This document shows, piece after piece, positions 10,158 through 18,791 of a DNA stretch of 64,000 nucleotides. This stretch comes from Streptomyces roseolus (lineage in GTDB: Bacteria; Actinomycetota; Actinomycetes; Streptomycetales; Streptomycetaceae), in assembly GCF_014649855.1 (NCBI RefSeq), contig NZ_BMTV01000003.1:309267-373266 (forward strand), written 5' to 3'. Every line of letters begins with the position of its first letter. The first letter of the stretch is position 1. Position numbers and translations under genes: made by a program. The notes under the pieces were generated by a model. The model ran no database searches. It was not told the DNA's origin and saw only the letters and a program-made list of their open reading frames with translations.

Positions 10158-11695
10158 CAGGAGGCCTCCTGCGAGGTGGCGTCCGAGACGAGGAGGTCGG
10201 CGCACTTCTCCCCCACCATCAGGACGGCGATCATCGGGTTGACGGCGGGAATGGTCGGGAAGACGGAGGCGTCGGCGATCCGTATGCCCTCCAGCCCGCG
10301 GACGGTCAGGTCGGGGGTCACCACTGCCAGGCCGTCGTCCTCGGCGCCGATCCGGCAGGTGCCGGCCGGGTGGTACACGGTGTGGGCGACCTTGCGGGCG
10401 TACTCGCTCAGTTCCTCGTCGCCGGTGATCTCGGGGCCGGGGCAGACCTCGCGGGCGAGCCAGGACGCCAGCGGCTCGGTCGCCGCGATCTTCCGCGCGA
10501 TCCTGATGCCGTCGACGAGGGTGCGGGCGTCGTGGTCCTCCTCGTCGGTGAAGTAGCGGAAGTCCAGGGCCGGCTTGACCTCGGGGTCGGCACTGGTCAG
10601 GTACAACCGGCCGCGGCTGCGGGGCTTGGGGATGTTCGGCGTCATCGATACGCCGTGCGCGGGCCGTTCGTAGCCGAGCCGCTCGGGGTTGTCGGTGAAC
10701 GGGATCTGGTAGAAGTGGAACATCAGGTCGGGTCCGGCGGACTTCGGATCGCGGCGTACGAAGAGCCCGGCGTCGCTGTCCATCGCGGAGTTCTCCGGGA
10801 TCGGCCCGTGAGTCTCCCAGACGATCACCGACTCGGGGTGGTCGAGCAGGTTCTCGCCGACGCCCGGAAGGTCGTGGCGGACGTCGATGCCGAGCTCCGC
10901 CAGCTGTTCGCGCGGCCCGATGCCGGAGTGGAGGAGCAGGCGCGGGGTGTCCACCGCTCCGGCGCAGACGATCACTTCGCGGGAGGCCCGCAGGACGAGG
11001 TCCTCGCCGTTCTCGGCGCGTGCCCGGACGCCGGCGGCACGGGTGCCGTCGAACTCCAGCCGGTACGCCCAGGTCTCGAGGAGCAGGTGAAGGTTGGGCC
11101 TGTCGAGGAAGGGGTGCAGGTAGGCGACGGAGGCGGAGGAGCGCTTGTTGTCCTCCGGGTGGTATGCCAGGTCGAAGAAGCCGACGCCCTCGTGGAAGGG
11201 CTTTCGGTTGAATCCCTCGATCCGGGGCACGTCGAGGGCGTCCTGCGCGGCGTCGACGAAGTCGCGGGCGATGGCGTTGCGGTCCTTCTCGTCCACCGGG
11301 ACGATGTTGTTGAGGAGCCTGTCGAAGTACGGGGCCATCGACGTGGCGTCCCAGCCGGCGGCGCCGAGTCCGGCCCACTCGTCCCAGTCGGACGGCAGCG
11401 GCTTGAAAGCGATCAGCGTGTTGTGCGAGGAGCAGCCGCCGAGGACGCGGGCCCGGCTGTGGCGGATGTGGGAATTGCCGCGGGGTTGTTCGGTGGTGGG
11501 GTAGTCGTAGTCCAGTTCGCCGCCGAGCAGGCCCATCCAGCGGCGCAGGGTGAGGACGTCGGGGCGGTCGACGTCGGAGGGGCCGCCCTCGATGACGGCG
11601 ACGCTGATCCCGGGGTCTTCCGTGAGCCGGGAGGCGATCACCGAGCCGGCGGTGCCTCCGCCGACTATGACGTAGTCGTAGGTGTTTTCGGGCAT
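10157..11695 (-). CDS. betA: Choline dehydrogenase (GMC oxidoreductase)
   Basis: The 512-residue protein begins [19 protein letters not shown], the FAD-binding dinucleotide fold of the GMC family, followed by the GMC signature region [11 protein letters not shown] and the second signature [15 protein letters not shown]. The C-terminal active-site segment has [10 protein letters not shown] and [17 protein letters not shown]. It oxidises choline to betaine aldehyde. The start is ATG 11695 rather than any upstream in-frame codon, because the FAD motif begins there and GGAG precedes it. Position next to betB and the betaine transporter supports choline as substrate. Other GMC alcohol oxidases look similar, so the exact substrate is inferred from context. 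Confidence 0.88.
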
Positions 11696-11767
11696 GCTGA
11701 GTTCACTCCAAGAGGCTTTGAGCACGGTGCGGGCGACGGGAGCGGCGCCGGCGGGCGCCACCAGGTG

Positions 11768-13270
11768 TCAGCCGGAGAACCACCGCACGGGCCGGGGCGC
11801 CAGGTTCTGGTAGACGTGCTTGGCTTCGCGGTACTCGGCCAGTCCCGACGGGCCCAGTTCGCGTCCGACCCCCGACTTGCCGAAGCCGCCCCACTCGGCC
11901 TGGGGAAGGTACGGGTGGAAGTCGTTGATCCACACGGTGCCGTGGCGCAGCCGGCCGGCCACCCTGCGGGCCCGGGCCGCGTCCGTGGTCCAGACGGCAC
12001 CCGCGAGCCCGTACTCGGTGTCGTTGGCGAGCGCCACCGCCTCCTCCTCGGTGCGGAAGGTCTCCACCGTCAGGACGGGGCCGAAGATCTCCTCGCGGAT
12101 CACGCGCATGCGTCGGTGACAGCGGTCGAGGACCGTGGGCTGATAGAAGTAGCCGCCGGCGGGCCTGGCGGCGGAGGGCTCGGGGCGGCGTCCGCCACTG
12201 CGGAGCACGGCTCCCTCGGCGAGCGCGGAAGCGACGTACTCCTCGGTGCGCTCCAGCTGCGCCCGCGAGACCAGCGGACCGCACTCGACGTCCTTCTCGG
12301 TCCCCCTGCCGAGCCTGATACGGGCGGCCCGGCGGCTCAGTTCGGCCACGAACCGCTCCCGTACCGACTCCTCGATGATCAGCCGGGAGCCGGCCGAACA
12401 GACCTGGCCGCTGTGCATGAACGCGGCGTTCAGGGCTTGGTCGACCGCGGTGTCGAAGCCGTCGGCGGTGTCGCAGGCGTCGGCGAACACGACGTTCGGG
12501 TTCTTGCCACCGAGTTCCAGTGCCACCTTCTTCACGCCGGATGCCGCGGCCTGCGCCACCTTCACGCCGCTGGCGAGGCCGCCGGTGAAGGAGACGAGGT
12601 CGGTGTCGGGGTGCTCGGCGAGGCGGGCGCCGACCGTATGGCCGGGACCGGTCACCAGGTTGGCGACCCCGTTCGGAAGTCCGGCCTCCGCGAGCAGGGC
12701 GATGAGTGCCACGGTGCTGAGCGGGGTGATCTCGCTCGGTTTGATCACGAAAGTGTTTCCGGCCGCCAGGGCCGGAGCGATCTTCCAGCTCGCCTGGAGC
12801 AGGGGGTAGTTCCAGGGCGTGATCATCGCGCACACCCCCACCGGCTCATGAACGACGACGCTGTGCACGGTGTCACTACCGGCGTCGACGACGCGGCCCG
12901 CGCCCTCGGCCAGGACCAGATCGGCGAAGTACCGGAAGGCGTCCGCGACGCAATCGACGTCGACGCGCCCCTCTTCGAGGGTCTTGCCGGCGTCACGGCT
13001 CTCCAGCAGAGCGATTTCCTCACGGTCACGCACCAGCAGTGCGGCGACCCGGCGCAGCAGCGCGGCCCGCTCGGTCACCGAAGTACGCGGCCAGGCACCG
13101 GAGTCGAAGGCGGTGCGCGCCGCGGTGACGGCAGCGTCGGCATCGGCCGCTGCACCTTCGGCGACCACGGCGAAGGGCCGGCCGTCCGCCGGGTCGAGGA
13201 CGTCCCGCGTCTCACCGCTCAGCGCGTCGCGCCAAGTGCCGTCCGTGTGAATGGTCGTTCGTGTCAACAA
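11768..13270 (-). CDS. betB: Betaine-aldehyde dehydrogenase family protein
   Basis: About 500 residues form a typical NAD(P)-dependent aldehyde dehydrogenase. Visible motifs are ITPWNYPLLQASWK (cofactor site), VALELGGKNP with the general base Glu, and NAAFMHSGQVCSAGSRL with the catalytic Cys. Next to betA it should oxidise betaine aldehyde to glycine betaine. It is the first gene of the operon. There is no ATG or GTG at the front: a stop codon is followed by CTG TTG TTG, so translation probably starts at TTG 13270 or TTG 13267. The ribosome site is poor (AAGAAAG). No betI-type repressor gene is adjacent. Confidence 0.87.
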   Translation of the reverse strand: MLTRTTIHTDGTWRDALSGETRDVLDPADGRPFAVVAEGAAADADAAVTAARTAFDSGAWPRTSVTERAALLRRVAALLVRDREEIALLESRDAGKTLEEGRVDVDCVADAFRYFADLVLAEGAGRVVDAGSDTVHSVVVHEPVGVCAMITPWNYPLLQASWKIAPALAAGNTFVIKPSEITPLSTVALIALLAEAGLPNGVANLVTGPGHTVGARLAEHPDTDLVSFTGGLASGVKVAQAAASGVKKVALELGGKNPNVVFADACDTADGFDTAVDQALNAAFMHSGQVCSAGSRLIIEESVRERFVAELSRRAARIRLGRGTEKDVECGPLVSRAQLERTEEYVASALAEGAVLRSGGRRPEPSAARPAGGYFYQPTVLDRCHRRMRVIREEIFGPVLTVETFRTEEEAVALANDTEYGLAGAVWTTDAARARRVAGRLRHGTVWINDFHPYLPQAEWGGFGKSGVGRELGPSGLAEYREAKHVYQNLAPRPVRWFSG

Positions 13271-13904
13271 CAGTCAGGCTTTCTTGTTCGGGCAGATCCA
13301 CTCCGCCGTCCCGGTGCCCCCGCGGGCCGGTTCCCGCCGCGCCCCGCTCTCCGACCAGAGGGCTTTCGCAGGGGAAGGCGGCCGGGCCGAAGTTACCCAC
13401 CAGAAAGCGAAACCGCATGAACCGAAAGTCTTGCGTCGAACATGACGGAGTGTTATTGCCCCGACCGCCGTCGCACCCCGTGAAGTGACAAGGTCAACAA
13501 GATGTTTGAGCAAATGGGAGAAAAGTAAGCCAAAAAGCCTTCTGGTAACGGAAATATAACATCTTTGCAGGATGCCATGTTCGCAATCGGAACGTTATGC
13601 CATTGACGACCATCCGTAGGTTTGGCCGGGCGGCACATGGACAACTCTCGCGAGCATCAAGGCGAAGGCGAGGCCGGTTCCGGGAGTACCGTGCCGCCCC
13701 CGCGCCCGTTTCGGCACTACGAGGCGAGCCGCGTCGTCGCATTCGCACCGACGGAGGTTGCACCGCCGACGCCGGTCAGCGGACAGACCCCGGCCACCTA
13801 CCCATCGATTTGGTAACCACCACGGGATGCCGCCCCCACTCACAGGAGCGTTGCATAGGCTAAACATCGCTACGAGCGCCACAGCACATTGCGGGGGAAA
13901 CGCC
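13271..13904. promoter_or_regulatory. Divergent control region between betaine operon and phosphatase gene
   Basis: This 634-bp gap must hold the promoters of betB (minus) and the phosphatase (plus). A patch at about 13490-13570 is strikingly AT-rich for this genome and is framed by an 8-bp inverted repeat, AAGATGTT (13499-13506) and AACATCTT (13558-13565). On the minus strand TTGACC at 13496-13491 is a possible -35. On the plus strand TAGGCT near 13855 is a possible -10 for the phosphatase. No open frame here is convincing. Confidence 0.5.
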
Positions 13905-15011
13905 TTGTCCAACCATCAGCCGGCCGGAACCCGGGTTCTGTCGCTCCTCCCCTACGTCGTCATGGCGGTCACTCTGGTGGCGGACGTCGCTGCCGGACCC
14001 ACGGTCGGTCTGCTGCCGCTGGTGGCGTTGGGGCCCGCCTTCGCTGGACTCGCCGGTGGACCGTCTCGTACCGCTCTGGTCGGGGTCCTGGCTCTGTTCC
14101 TCTGCCTTGCCCTGGGCTGGTACGACGGACTGCTCCCCGGACGGCGCGGCACGACGGCTCTCATCTCGGTCGCCGGCGTCACCGCGGCGGGTTTGGGTGC
14201 CGCGGTGATGCGTCGTCGCAGAGAGGCAGAACTGGCCAGCGTGCGCTCCATCGCGGAGGTCGCTCAGCGGGTTCTGCTGCGCCCTGTCCCACGCCAGGCC
14301 GGCGAGCTGCTCGTCGCCGTCTCGTACACCGCGGCCGTCGCGGAGGCTCGGATCGGAGGGGACCTGTACGAGGTGGTGACCTTCGCGGGCGGGGTCCGGG
14401 TGATCGTCGGCGACGTGCAGGGCAAGGGGCTGGACGCGGTGGAAACGGCGGCGGACGTGCTGGGGGCCTTTCGCGAAGCGGCCCATGACGAGCCGGACCT
14501 GACGGGTGTGAGCGCCCGGCTGGAGCGGGCGATGGACCGGACCCTGCAGGACGAGCGGTTCGTCACCGCGGTGATCGCGGAGTTGCGGCCGGACCGGGCC
14601 ATGGCCCTGCTCAACTACGGTCACCCCGCGCCCCTGCTGATCGACTCCGCCGGCACGGTCCGGTCCCTGGAGCCCGGCACGCCCGCGCCCCCGCTGGGAC
14701 TGGGGCTGGGGCTGGGCGGGGTGGAGAGCCCTGAACCGCTGACGGTGGAATTCGCTCCTGGCGACCAGCTGCTGCTGTATACGGACGGGGTCATCGAAGC
14801 CCGTGACCGGCACGGAGCGTTCTACCCGCTGGTGGACCGGCTCGGCCTGCTGGACGCCGACAGCCCCGAACTCGCCCTGCAGGGGCTCCACGGAGACATC
14901 GTCAAGCACACCGGGGGGCCTCTGGGGGACGACGCCGCCATGCTGCTGCTGCGCTACCGCCCGCGTCACACGCTGGGAGGTCCTGACGAACGTCAGCGTG
15001 GCACACGGTAG
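13905..15011 (+). CDS. Membrane-anchored SpoIIE-type PP2C serine phosphatase
   Basis: From TTG 13905 (preceded by GGGGGA) the protein has about 368 residues. The first 110 form three or four hydrophobic helices (LLPYVVMAVTLVADVAAG; VGVLALFLCLALGWY; ISVAGVTAAGLGAAV). A SpoIIE/PP2C domain follows with ARIGGDLYEVV, VGDVQGKGLDAV and the late metal-binding LLYTDGVIEARD and GDDAAMLLL segments. Such proteins dephosphorylate anti-sigma-factor antagonists (STAS proteins) and thereby release alternative sigma factors. No partner STAS or anti-sigma gene is adjacent; a damaged STAS-like gene sits at 60522. The MarR gene follows after 9 bp, so they are probably cotranscribed. Confidence 0.85.
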   Translation: MSNHQPAGTRVLSLLPYVVMAVTLVADVAAGPTVGLLPLVALGPAFAGLAGGPSRTALVGVLALFLCLALGWYDGLLPGRRGTTALISVAGVTAAGLGAAVMRRRREAELASVRSIAEVAQRVLLRPVPRQAGELLVAVSYTAAVAEARIGGDLYEVVTFAGGVRVIVGDVQGKGLDAVETAADVLGAFREAAHDEPDLTGVSARLERAMDRTLQDERFVTAVIAELRPDRAMALLNYGHPAPLLIDSAGTVRSLEPGTPAPPLGLGLGLGGVESPEPLTVEFAPGDQLLLYTDGVIEARDRHGAFYPLVDRLGLLDADSPELALQGLHGDIVKHTGGPLGDDAAMLLLRYRPRHTLGGPDERQRGTR

Positions 15012-15020
15012 AAAGGTCGT

Positions 15021-15548
15021 ATGCAGGAGCACGAGGGAACCGAGCCGGCGGTGGACGACATCGAGGCCGTGACGCGCGCTGTCGTGACGGCGTCACGACT
15101 CCTGGTGGCCGTGTCGGCGCGATCGCTCGCAACGGTCGAAGAGAGCATCACCCTGCCCCAGTTCCGAATGCTCGTGGTGCTGTCCACGCACGGGCCGTCG
15201 AAGCTGGTGGCGCTGGCGGAGCATCTCGGGGTCCAGCCGTCCACCGCCATGCGGATGGTGGACCGGCTGATCGCGGCCGGACTGGTGAGCCGCCGAACCA
15301 ACCCCGAGAACCGGCGCGAGACCGTGCAGAGCCTGACCTCCGAGGGCGATCGCGTCGTCCGGCACGTGACCACACGGCGCAGGGACGAGATCACAGGCAT
15401 CCTGCGCCGGCTCGACCCCTCCCAGCGCAACGCCCTCGTCGACGCACTCACCGCCTTCAACTCAGCCGGTCAGGAACCGCCCTACGGGGCGGGAGATGTC
15501 GACCCACTCCCCCTGGGCTGGTCCGACCCCTCGGACGAGACCCGGTAG
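15021..15548 (+). CDS. MarR-family transcriptional regulator
   Basis: This 175-residue protein has the MarR winged-helix layout: an N-terminal dimerisation helix, LPQFRMLVVLSTHGPSKLV, the recognition region LAEHLGVQPSTAMRMVDRLI, and the wing RRTNPENRRETVQSLT with the conserved Asp-Arg replaced by Glu-Asn-Arg. Start ATG 15021 follows AGAAAGG. It lies directly behind the phosphatase. Its 3' end overlaps the convergent membrane-protein gene by 67 bp, which is long for a convergent pair. An AT-rich palindrome at 16174-16189 in the next divergent promoter is a possible binding site. Ligand unknown. Confidence 0.85.
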   Translation: MQEHEGTEPAVDDIEAVTRAVVTASRLLVAVSARSLATVEESITLPQFRMLVVLSTHGPSKLVALAEHLGVQPSTAMRMVDRLIAAGLVSRRTNPENRRETVQSLTSEGDRVVRHVTTRRRDEITGILRRLDPSQRNALVDALTAFNSAGQEPPYGAGDVDPLPLGWSDPSDETR

Positions 15549-16162
15549 GACCGCACCACGGCAACGAAGGAGACGGCGGCGAAGCCGAGCAGCAGAACGG
15601 CGGTCCCGGCCAGTCGCCGCAGCACCGGGGCCCGTCCTTCGATCCCGCGCGGAGCGACCCTGTCCCCGGGGTCGTAGACCATGCCGATCAGATCACCCGG
15701 CACCACCTCGGGTCCACATCCGCGCCAGAGCTCGTGCCGTACCGGAGAGCCGTTCTGAAGCCGGACGGAGCACCGATAGGCAGGACGATCGAGCGGCTCG
15801 TGAGCGACCGCGGTCACCACCACGTCCCGGGTCCGGCCCGCGCCCGCCAGAACCGCGTCGACGGCAAGCCCCGAAACAGCCGGAGCGAGAAGGAAACCGA
15901 GAGCCACGAGCACGGCGACCAGCAGGTGCCCCGCCCGGACGAACAGCAGGTACAGCACAACAGCGGCCACGGCCAGCAGGACCGCCGCCTCCGCCCGCGA
16001 GGAGGTCACTCCGGCGAGAACGGCGCCGACGCCCGCCCCGCTGACAAGCAGGGCACCTACGGCAGCGACGACCAAGCCCTCGGTCACCAGCCACCACGGA
16101 GGGCTGCCTTCGTACTGTGCGGCACCGAGAAGCCTTGCGTTCAGTCGTGATCCCGGCCCCAC
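15482..16162 (-). CDS. DUF3592-like membrane protein
   Basis: About 226 residues with an N-terminal pair of helices (TEGLVVAAVGALLVSG and VLLAVAAVVLYLLFVRAG region), a soluble beta-rich segment (RPAYRCSVRLQNGSPVRHEL ... GDLIGMVYDPGDRV) and a C-terminal helix (LAGTAVLLLGFAAVSFVAVV). The GDxIGMVYDPGD pattern resembles the DUF3592 fold. Function unknown. An in-frame TTG at 16177 lies inside a palindrome; I prefer GTG 16162, which would be nearly leaderless behind a TAAACT -10 box. No ribosome site is visible for either. It overlaps the marR 3' end. Confidence 0.65.
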   Translation of the reverse strand: MGPGSRLNARLLGAAQYEGSPPWWLVTEGLVVAAVGALLVSGAGVGAVLAGVTSSRAEAAVLLAVAAVVLYLLFVRAGHLLVAVLVALGFLLAPAVSGLAVDAVLAGAGRTRDVVVTAVAHEPLDRPAYRCSVRLQNGSPVRHELWRGCGPEVVPGDLIGMVYDPGDRVAPRGIEGRAPVLRRLAGTAVLLLGFAAVSFVAVVRSYRVSSEGSDQPRGSGSTSPAP

Positions 16163-16173
16163 ACTGAGACTAT

Positions 16174-16189
16174 GCAATAGTTTAATTGC
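16174..16189. promoter_or_regulatory. AT-rich palindrome in divergent promoter
   Basis: GCAAT-AGTTTA-ATTGC is a perfect 5-bp inverted repeat, very AT-rich against its surroundings, placed between the divergent membrane-protein gene and the deazaflavin-type oxidoreductase gene. It overlaps the likely -10 of the minus-strand gene. Its form suits a MarR or TetR operator, and a MarR gene lies 0.6 kb away. The regulator is inferred only. Confidence 0.5.
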
Positions 16190-16269
16190 TTCATGAAATA
16201 CCTTGCCCTCGGACGTTACCGAACCGCATCCGAGTCGCGCCTCGCCCAGCTGTCACAGGAGGGCACCAC

Positions 16270-16758
16270 ATGCACACCTCTCCCCAGCGCCCTCGCCCTC
16301 CCGCCGGATGGAGGCGGCACCTTGCGCGGCTGCCGATCCATTTCTTCCGGGCCGGCCTCGGCCCCCTGTTCGGAGGGCGGCTGCTCCTGCTGATCCACAC
16401 CGGGCGGCAGTCAGGCCTGTCACACGAGGTGGTCCTGGAGGTGGTGACCCGCGACCGCCACCGGGGCACATGGACCGTGGCGTCCGGATTCGGGCCGGAC
16501 GCGCACTGGTACCGCAACCTACGTCGCACCCCTCAGGCGACAATCCAGTTCGGTCGCGGCTACCACGTCGTGACGGCCCAGTTCCCCACCTCGGAGGAGG
16601 GCGGACGAATCATGACCGAATACGCCCGCAGGCGCCCCCGGGCCGCGGGTGCGCTCTGCCGCTACACGGGATTCCCCACCGATGGAAGCGTGACCGACTT
16701 CCGGACCGCGGGCGAACAGATCCCCTTCGTGCGGTTGCAGTCCGACGAATCGGTCTGA
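16270..16758 (+). CDS. Deazaflavin-dependent nitroreductase family protein (DUF385)
   Basis: The 162-residue protein has the compact split-barrel pattern of F420-binding DUF385 proteins: a basic, Pro-rich N-terminus, GGRLLLLIHTGRQSGLSHEV with the TxGRxSG cofactor motif, then DAHWYRNLRRTPQATIQFGR. These enzymes use coenzyme F420H2 to reduce quinones and other compounds and are a hallmark of actinobacteria. The start ATG 16270 has AGGAGGG seven bases upstream, better than the earlier in-frame ATG at 16186. Substrate is unknown. The neighbour on the right is convergent. Confidence 0.83.
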   Translation: MHTSPQRPRPPAGWRRHLARLPIHFFRAGLGPLFGGRLLLLIHTGRQSGLSHEVVLEVVTRDRHRGTWTVASGFGPDAHWYRNLRRTPQATIQFGRGYHVVTAQFPTSEEGGRIMTEYARRRPRAAGALCRYTGFPTDGSVTDFRTAGEQIPFVRLQSDESV

Positions 16759-16786
16759 GCGCCCCTGCGACGACAGCCATCCGCGG

Positions 16787-17200
16787 TCAGAGCAAGGCGT
16801 CCAGCAGATCCTTGCAGGCGTGCTGACAGTCCCGGCACGCTTCGGCGCAGATCAGACAGTGAGCGTACTCGTCAGCGTGCCCCGCACACATGTCGGCGCA
16901 TGCCGCGCAGAGGTCGAAGCAGGCCCTCAAGAGGGCCCGGGCGACCCGGGCGTCTCCGCCGATCGCGCGCATGAGCACGGACGCCGTGGCGCGACAGGCG
17001 TCCGCGCAGTCGAGATTGAGCCGCACGCAGTCGACCAAACCCTTTACGTTCTCCTCCGCCAGACAGGCATCCGCGCATGTCGTGCAGGTCTGCATGCAGA
17101 CGAGGCACGAATCGGCACAGATCGCCAGCCGCTCCCTGGCCTCACCCGAGACCGCCACCGCGGGATGACGGCCGATCATCGACGACGTCCGGGTCTCCAT
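16787..17200 (-). CDS. DUF326 Cys-rich four-helix protein (copper-storage-like)
   Basis: This 137-residue protein is packed with Cys pairs: CADSCLVCMQTCTTCADAC, then DCADACRAT, then CFDLCAACADMCAGH, then CLICAEACRDCQHACK. The spacing matches the four-helix-bundle DUF326 family, related to Csp copper-storage proteins whose inward-facing Cys bind many Cu(I) ions. It is cytoplasmic, with no signal peptide. Start ATG 17200 follows AAGGTGAT. A decayed second copy lies at 2709-3046. No copper ATPase or CsoR-type regulator is adjacent, so the metal is inferred from the family. Confidence 0.85.
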   Translation of the reverse strand: METRTSSMIGRHPAVAVSGEARERLAICADSCLVCMQTCTTCADACLAEENVKGLVDCVRLNLDCADACRATASVLMRAIGGDARVARALLRACFDLCAACADMCAGHADEYAHCLICAEACRDCQHACKDLLDALL

Positions 17201-17503
17201 GAGATCACCTTCTTCGCCTGACCCTTTCACACGCTTCTGCCCAGGCGCCGCTCAACCAGTCATGGACGAAATTCCCCTCCTTACTGACTTCGGTTTGTCA
17301 GGGTGAACCTTGGCGAAGTGCCTGATGGGCTTGAGGTGCTGCCTGTACGGACGAGTGTGGCAATGGGGTTGCTCGGGCCACTCATCCTGCCGATGTCCGG
17401 CAACCGGGCCGGCTCAGGGATGCCGTCAGCGGCCCGTGGCTCCGCCGCGGAGCCCCGCCTACTGTTGCCCCGTACGTGAGCAGGGCATACGAGGGTAGGG
17501 AAC
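17201..17503. other. Intergenic control region, no gene
   Basis: About 300 bases separate the divergent Cys-rich and membrane-protein genes and should contain both promoters. No open frame with family support and no clear operator was recognised. Confidence 0.5.
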
Positions 17504-17971
17504 ATGGTGGACGAGACGGTACGCGCAGGCGCCGGGCACCGTACGGAAGTCTTCGTGTGGCTGGGGCTCGCGCTACTCCTGGGTGCACTGTCGGCCCTGG
17601 TACTGATTCCCCAGGCCCAGCATCAGCGCTCGCTCCGCGACGGTGTGCGCGCCGACGCCACCATGCATACCCGCGGCACGTGCGCGCTGGGACGGTGCAA
17701 GGTCGCCTTCGAGGTGCAGGACCGCACCGTCGTGGCGGCCCTGCCCCCAGGCAGTGGTGGCAGCAAGTACCCCGTGGGCGCGCACCTCACCGTCCGGTAC
17801 CGGGCGGACGATCCGCAGACAGTCGCGGCCGCGGCCGACGTGGAGGGCGGTGGGGCGACCTTGCTGGCGGCCTCGACCGGCGCGGGCGCCGTGTTGTTCC
17901 TGCTTCTGCCGGTCATGAAGACGGTGGCCCGAGCACGGCGGCGGCGCGCGGCGTCCAGCGCCGTTGGATGA
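17504..17971 (+). CDS. DUF3592-like two-helix membrane protein
   Basis: The 155-residue product has an N-terminal helix (VFVWLGLALLLGALSALVL), an outside or beta-rich segment with a CALGRC pair and the YPVGAHLTVRYRADDP pattern typical of DUF3592-like folds, and a C-terminal helix (ATLLAASTGAGAVLFLLLP) with an Arg-rich tail. Start ATG 17504 follows GGTAGGGAAC. It is monocistronic as far as can be seen, followed by a dead insertion element. Function unknown. It shares its layout with the protein at 15482 and the scrap at 4987. Confidence 0.65.
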   Translation: MVDETVRAGAGHRTEVFVWLGLALLLGALSALVLIPQAQHQRSLRDGVRADATMHTRGTCALGRCKVAFEVQDRTVVAALPPGSGGSKYPVGAHLTVRYRADDPQTVAAAADVEGGGATLLAASTGAGAVLFLLLPVMKTVARARRRRAASSAVG

Positions 17972-18052
17972 CGTGCCCGCCCCACATGCCGATCACTGAG
18001 CTCTTTCAGAGTGGCCACTGATCGGGTGACGGGCCGGCGTCTCGCAACGCAC

Positions 18053-18112
18053 GAGGCTCCTGCGCCGTTGAGAGAGGTGTTCGACGTCTCAACTCATCAG
18101 CGCAGGAGCCTC
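18053..18112. repeat. Long hairpin at left end of the dead IS element
   Basis: A perfect 13-bp inverted repeat, GAGGCTCCTGCGC (18053-18065) and GCGCAGGAGCCTC (18100-18112), encloses a second inner 7-bp repeat GTTGAGA/TCTCAAC (18067-18073, 18087-18093). It ends directly at the transposase start, a place where IS elements often carry a fold that blocks read-in transcription. It is the strongest stem-loop seen in the left half of the window. Confidence 0.7.
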
Positions 18113-18113
18113 A

Positions 18114-18725
18114 TTGGTTCTCTATCCTGCCGCACTCGACCTGTCTCATGCTCTGGTCGAGTGGGTATCCATGCTCATCGTCACCCGTGAGGGTGACCGC
18201 CGCTGCAAGCTCCCGCCCCACCAGCGTGCTCTCGTGGGCCTGGTCTACCTTCGCCGGCACGACATCGCGCAGATCACCGCCGGCTTCGGTATATCCGTCG
18301 GCGACAGCCGGGCCGACTTCTCCCAGAAGCACCGTCGTCACGGAGTGAACGTGCAGGTCGTGGCCAATCCCGCGGGCGACCTGCTGTAGATCCCTCCCGC
18401 GCTGCCCGGCCGCACCCACGACCTGACCGCGGCCCGCACCCACCGCATCATCCGGATCTGCGAACGCCAGGGCGTCCCCGTCCTCGCCGACCGCGCCTAC
18501 ATCGGCGCCGGCCCATGGGTGACCACACCCATGGGCCGGCTTCCCGGCCAGGACCTCACCACGACCCAGCGAACGATCAACCGGGCCCTGTCAGCGGCAC
18601 GGGCACCGGTCGAACGAAGCATCGCAAGGCTGAAGTCCTGGCAGATCTTCCGCCGGGCCCGCTGCAGCCCCAACCGCATGACCGTCATCGCCGCAGCCGT
18701 CCTCACCCTGGAACGCCAACGCTGA
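18114..18725 (+). pseudogene. IS5-family (DDE_Tnp_4) transposase remnant
   Basis: The frame begins [20 protein letters not shown] and later gives [20 protein letters not shown], then a TAG at about 18387, then LPGRTHDLTAARTHRI, LADRAYIGAGPWV and VERSIARLKSWQIFRRARC. These blocks match the start, the DDE core and the end of Streptomyces IS5-group transposases, which are normally about 250-280 residues. The stop codon plus missing sequence before KHRRHG (the first catalytic Asp region) make it inactive. It separates the DUF3592-like gene from the SMI1 gene. Confidence 0.8.
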
Positions 18726-18791
18726 TGAACCTCATGGCCGTTCCAGAGAAAGGACGGATGGGCAACGGCCGTCATCCAGTCGGAAACCGTC

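Noticed and set aside
10370..13420. Open frame of about 1000 codons on the plus strand over betA/betB
   Set aside because: It is antisense to two well-supported dehydrogenase genes and its protein has no family pattern; GC-rich third positions create such frames.
18053..18112. Considered as a tRNA or small structured RNA
   Set aside because: No cloverleaf, and the place directly before a transposase fits an IS-end hairpin better.
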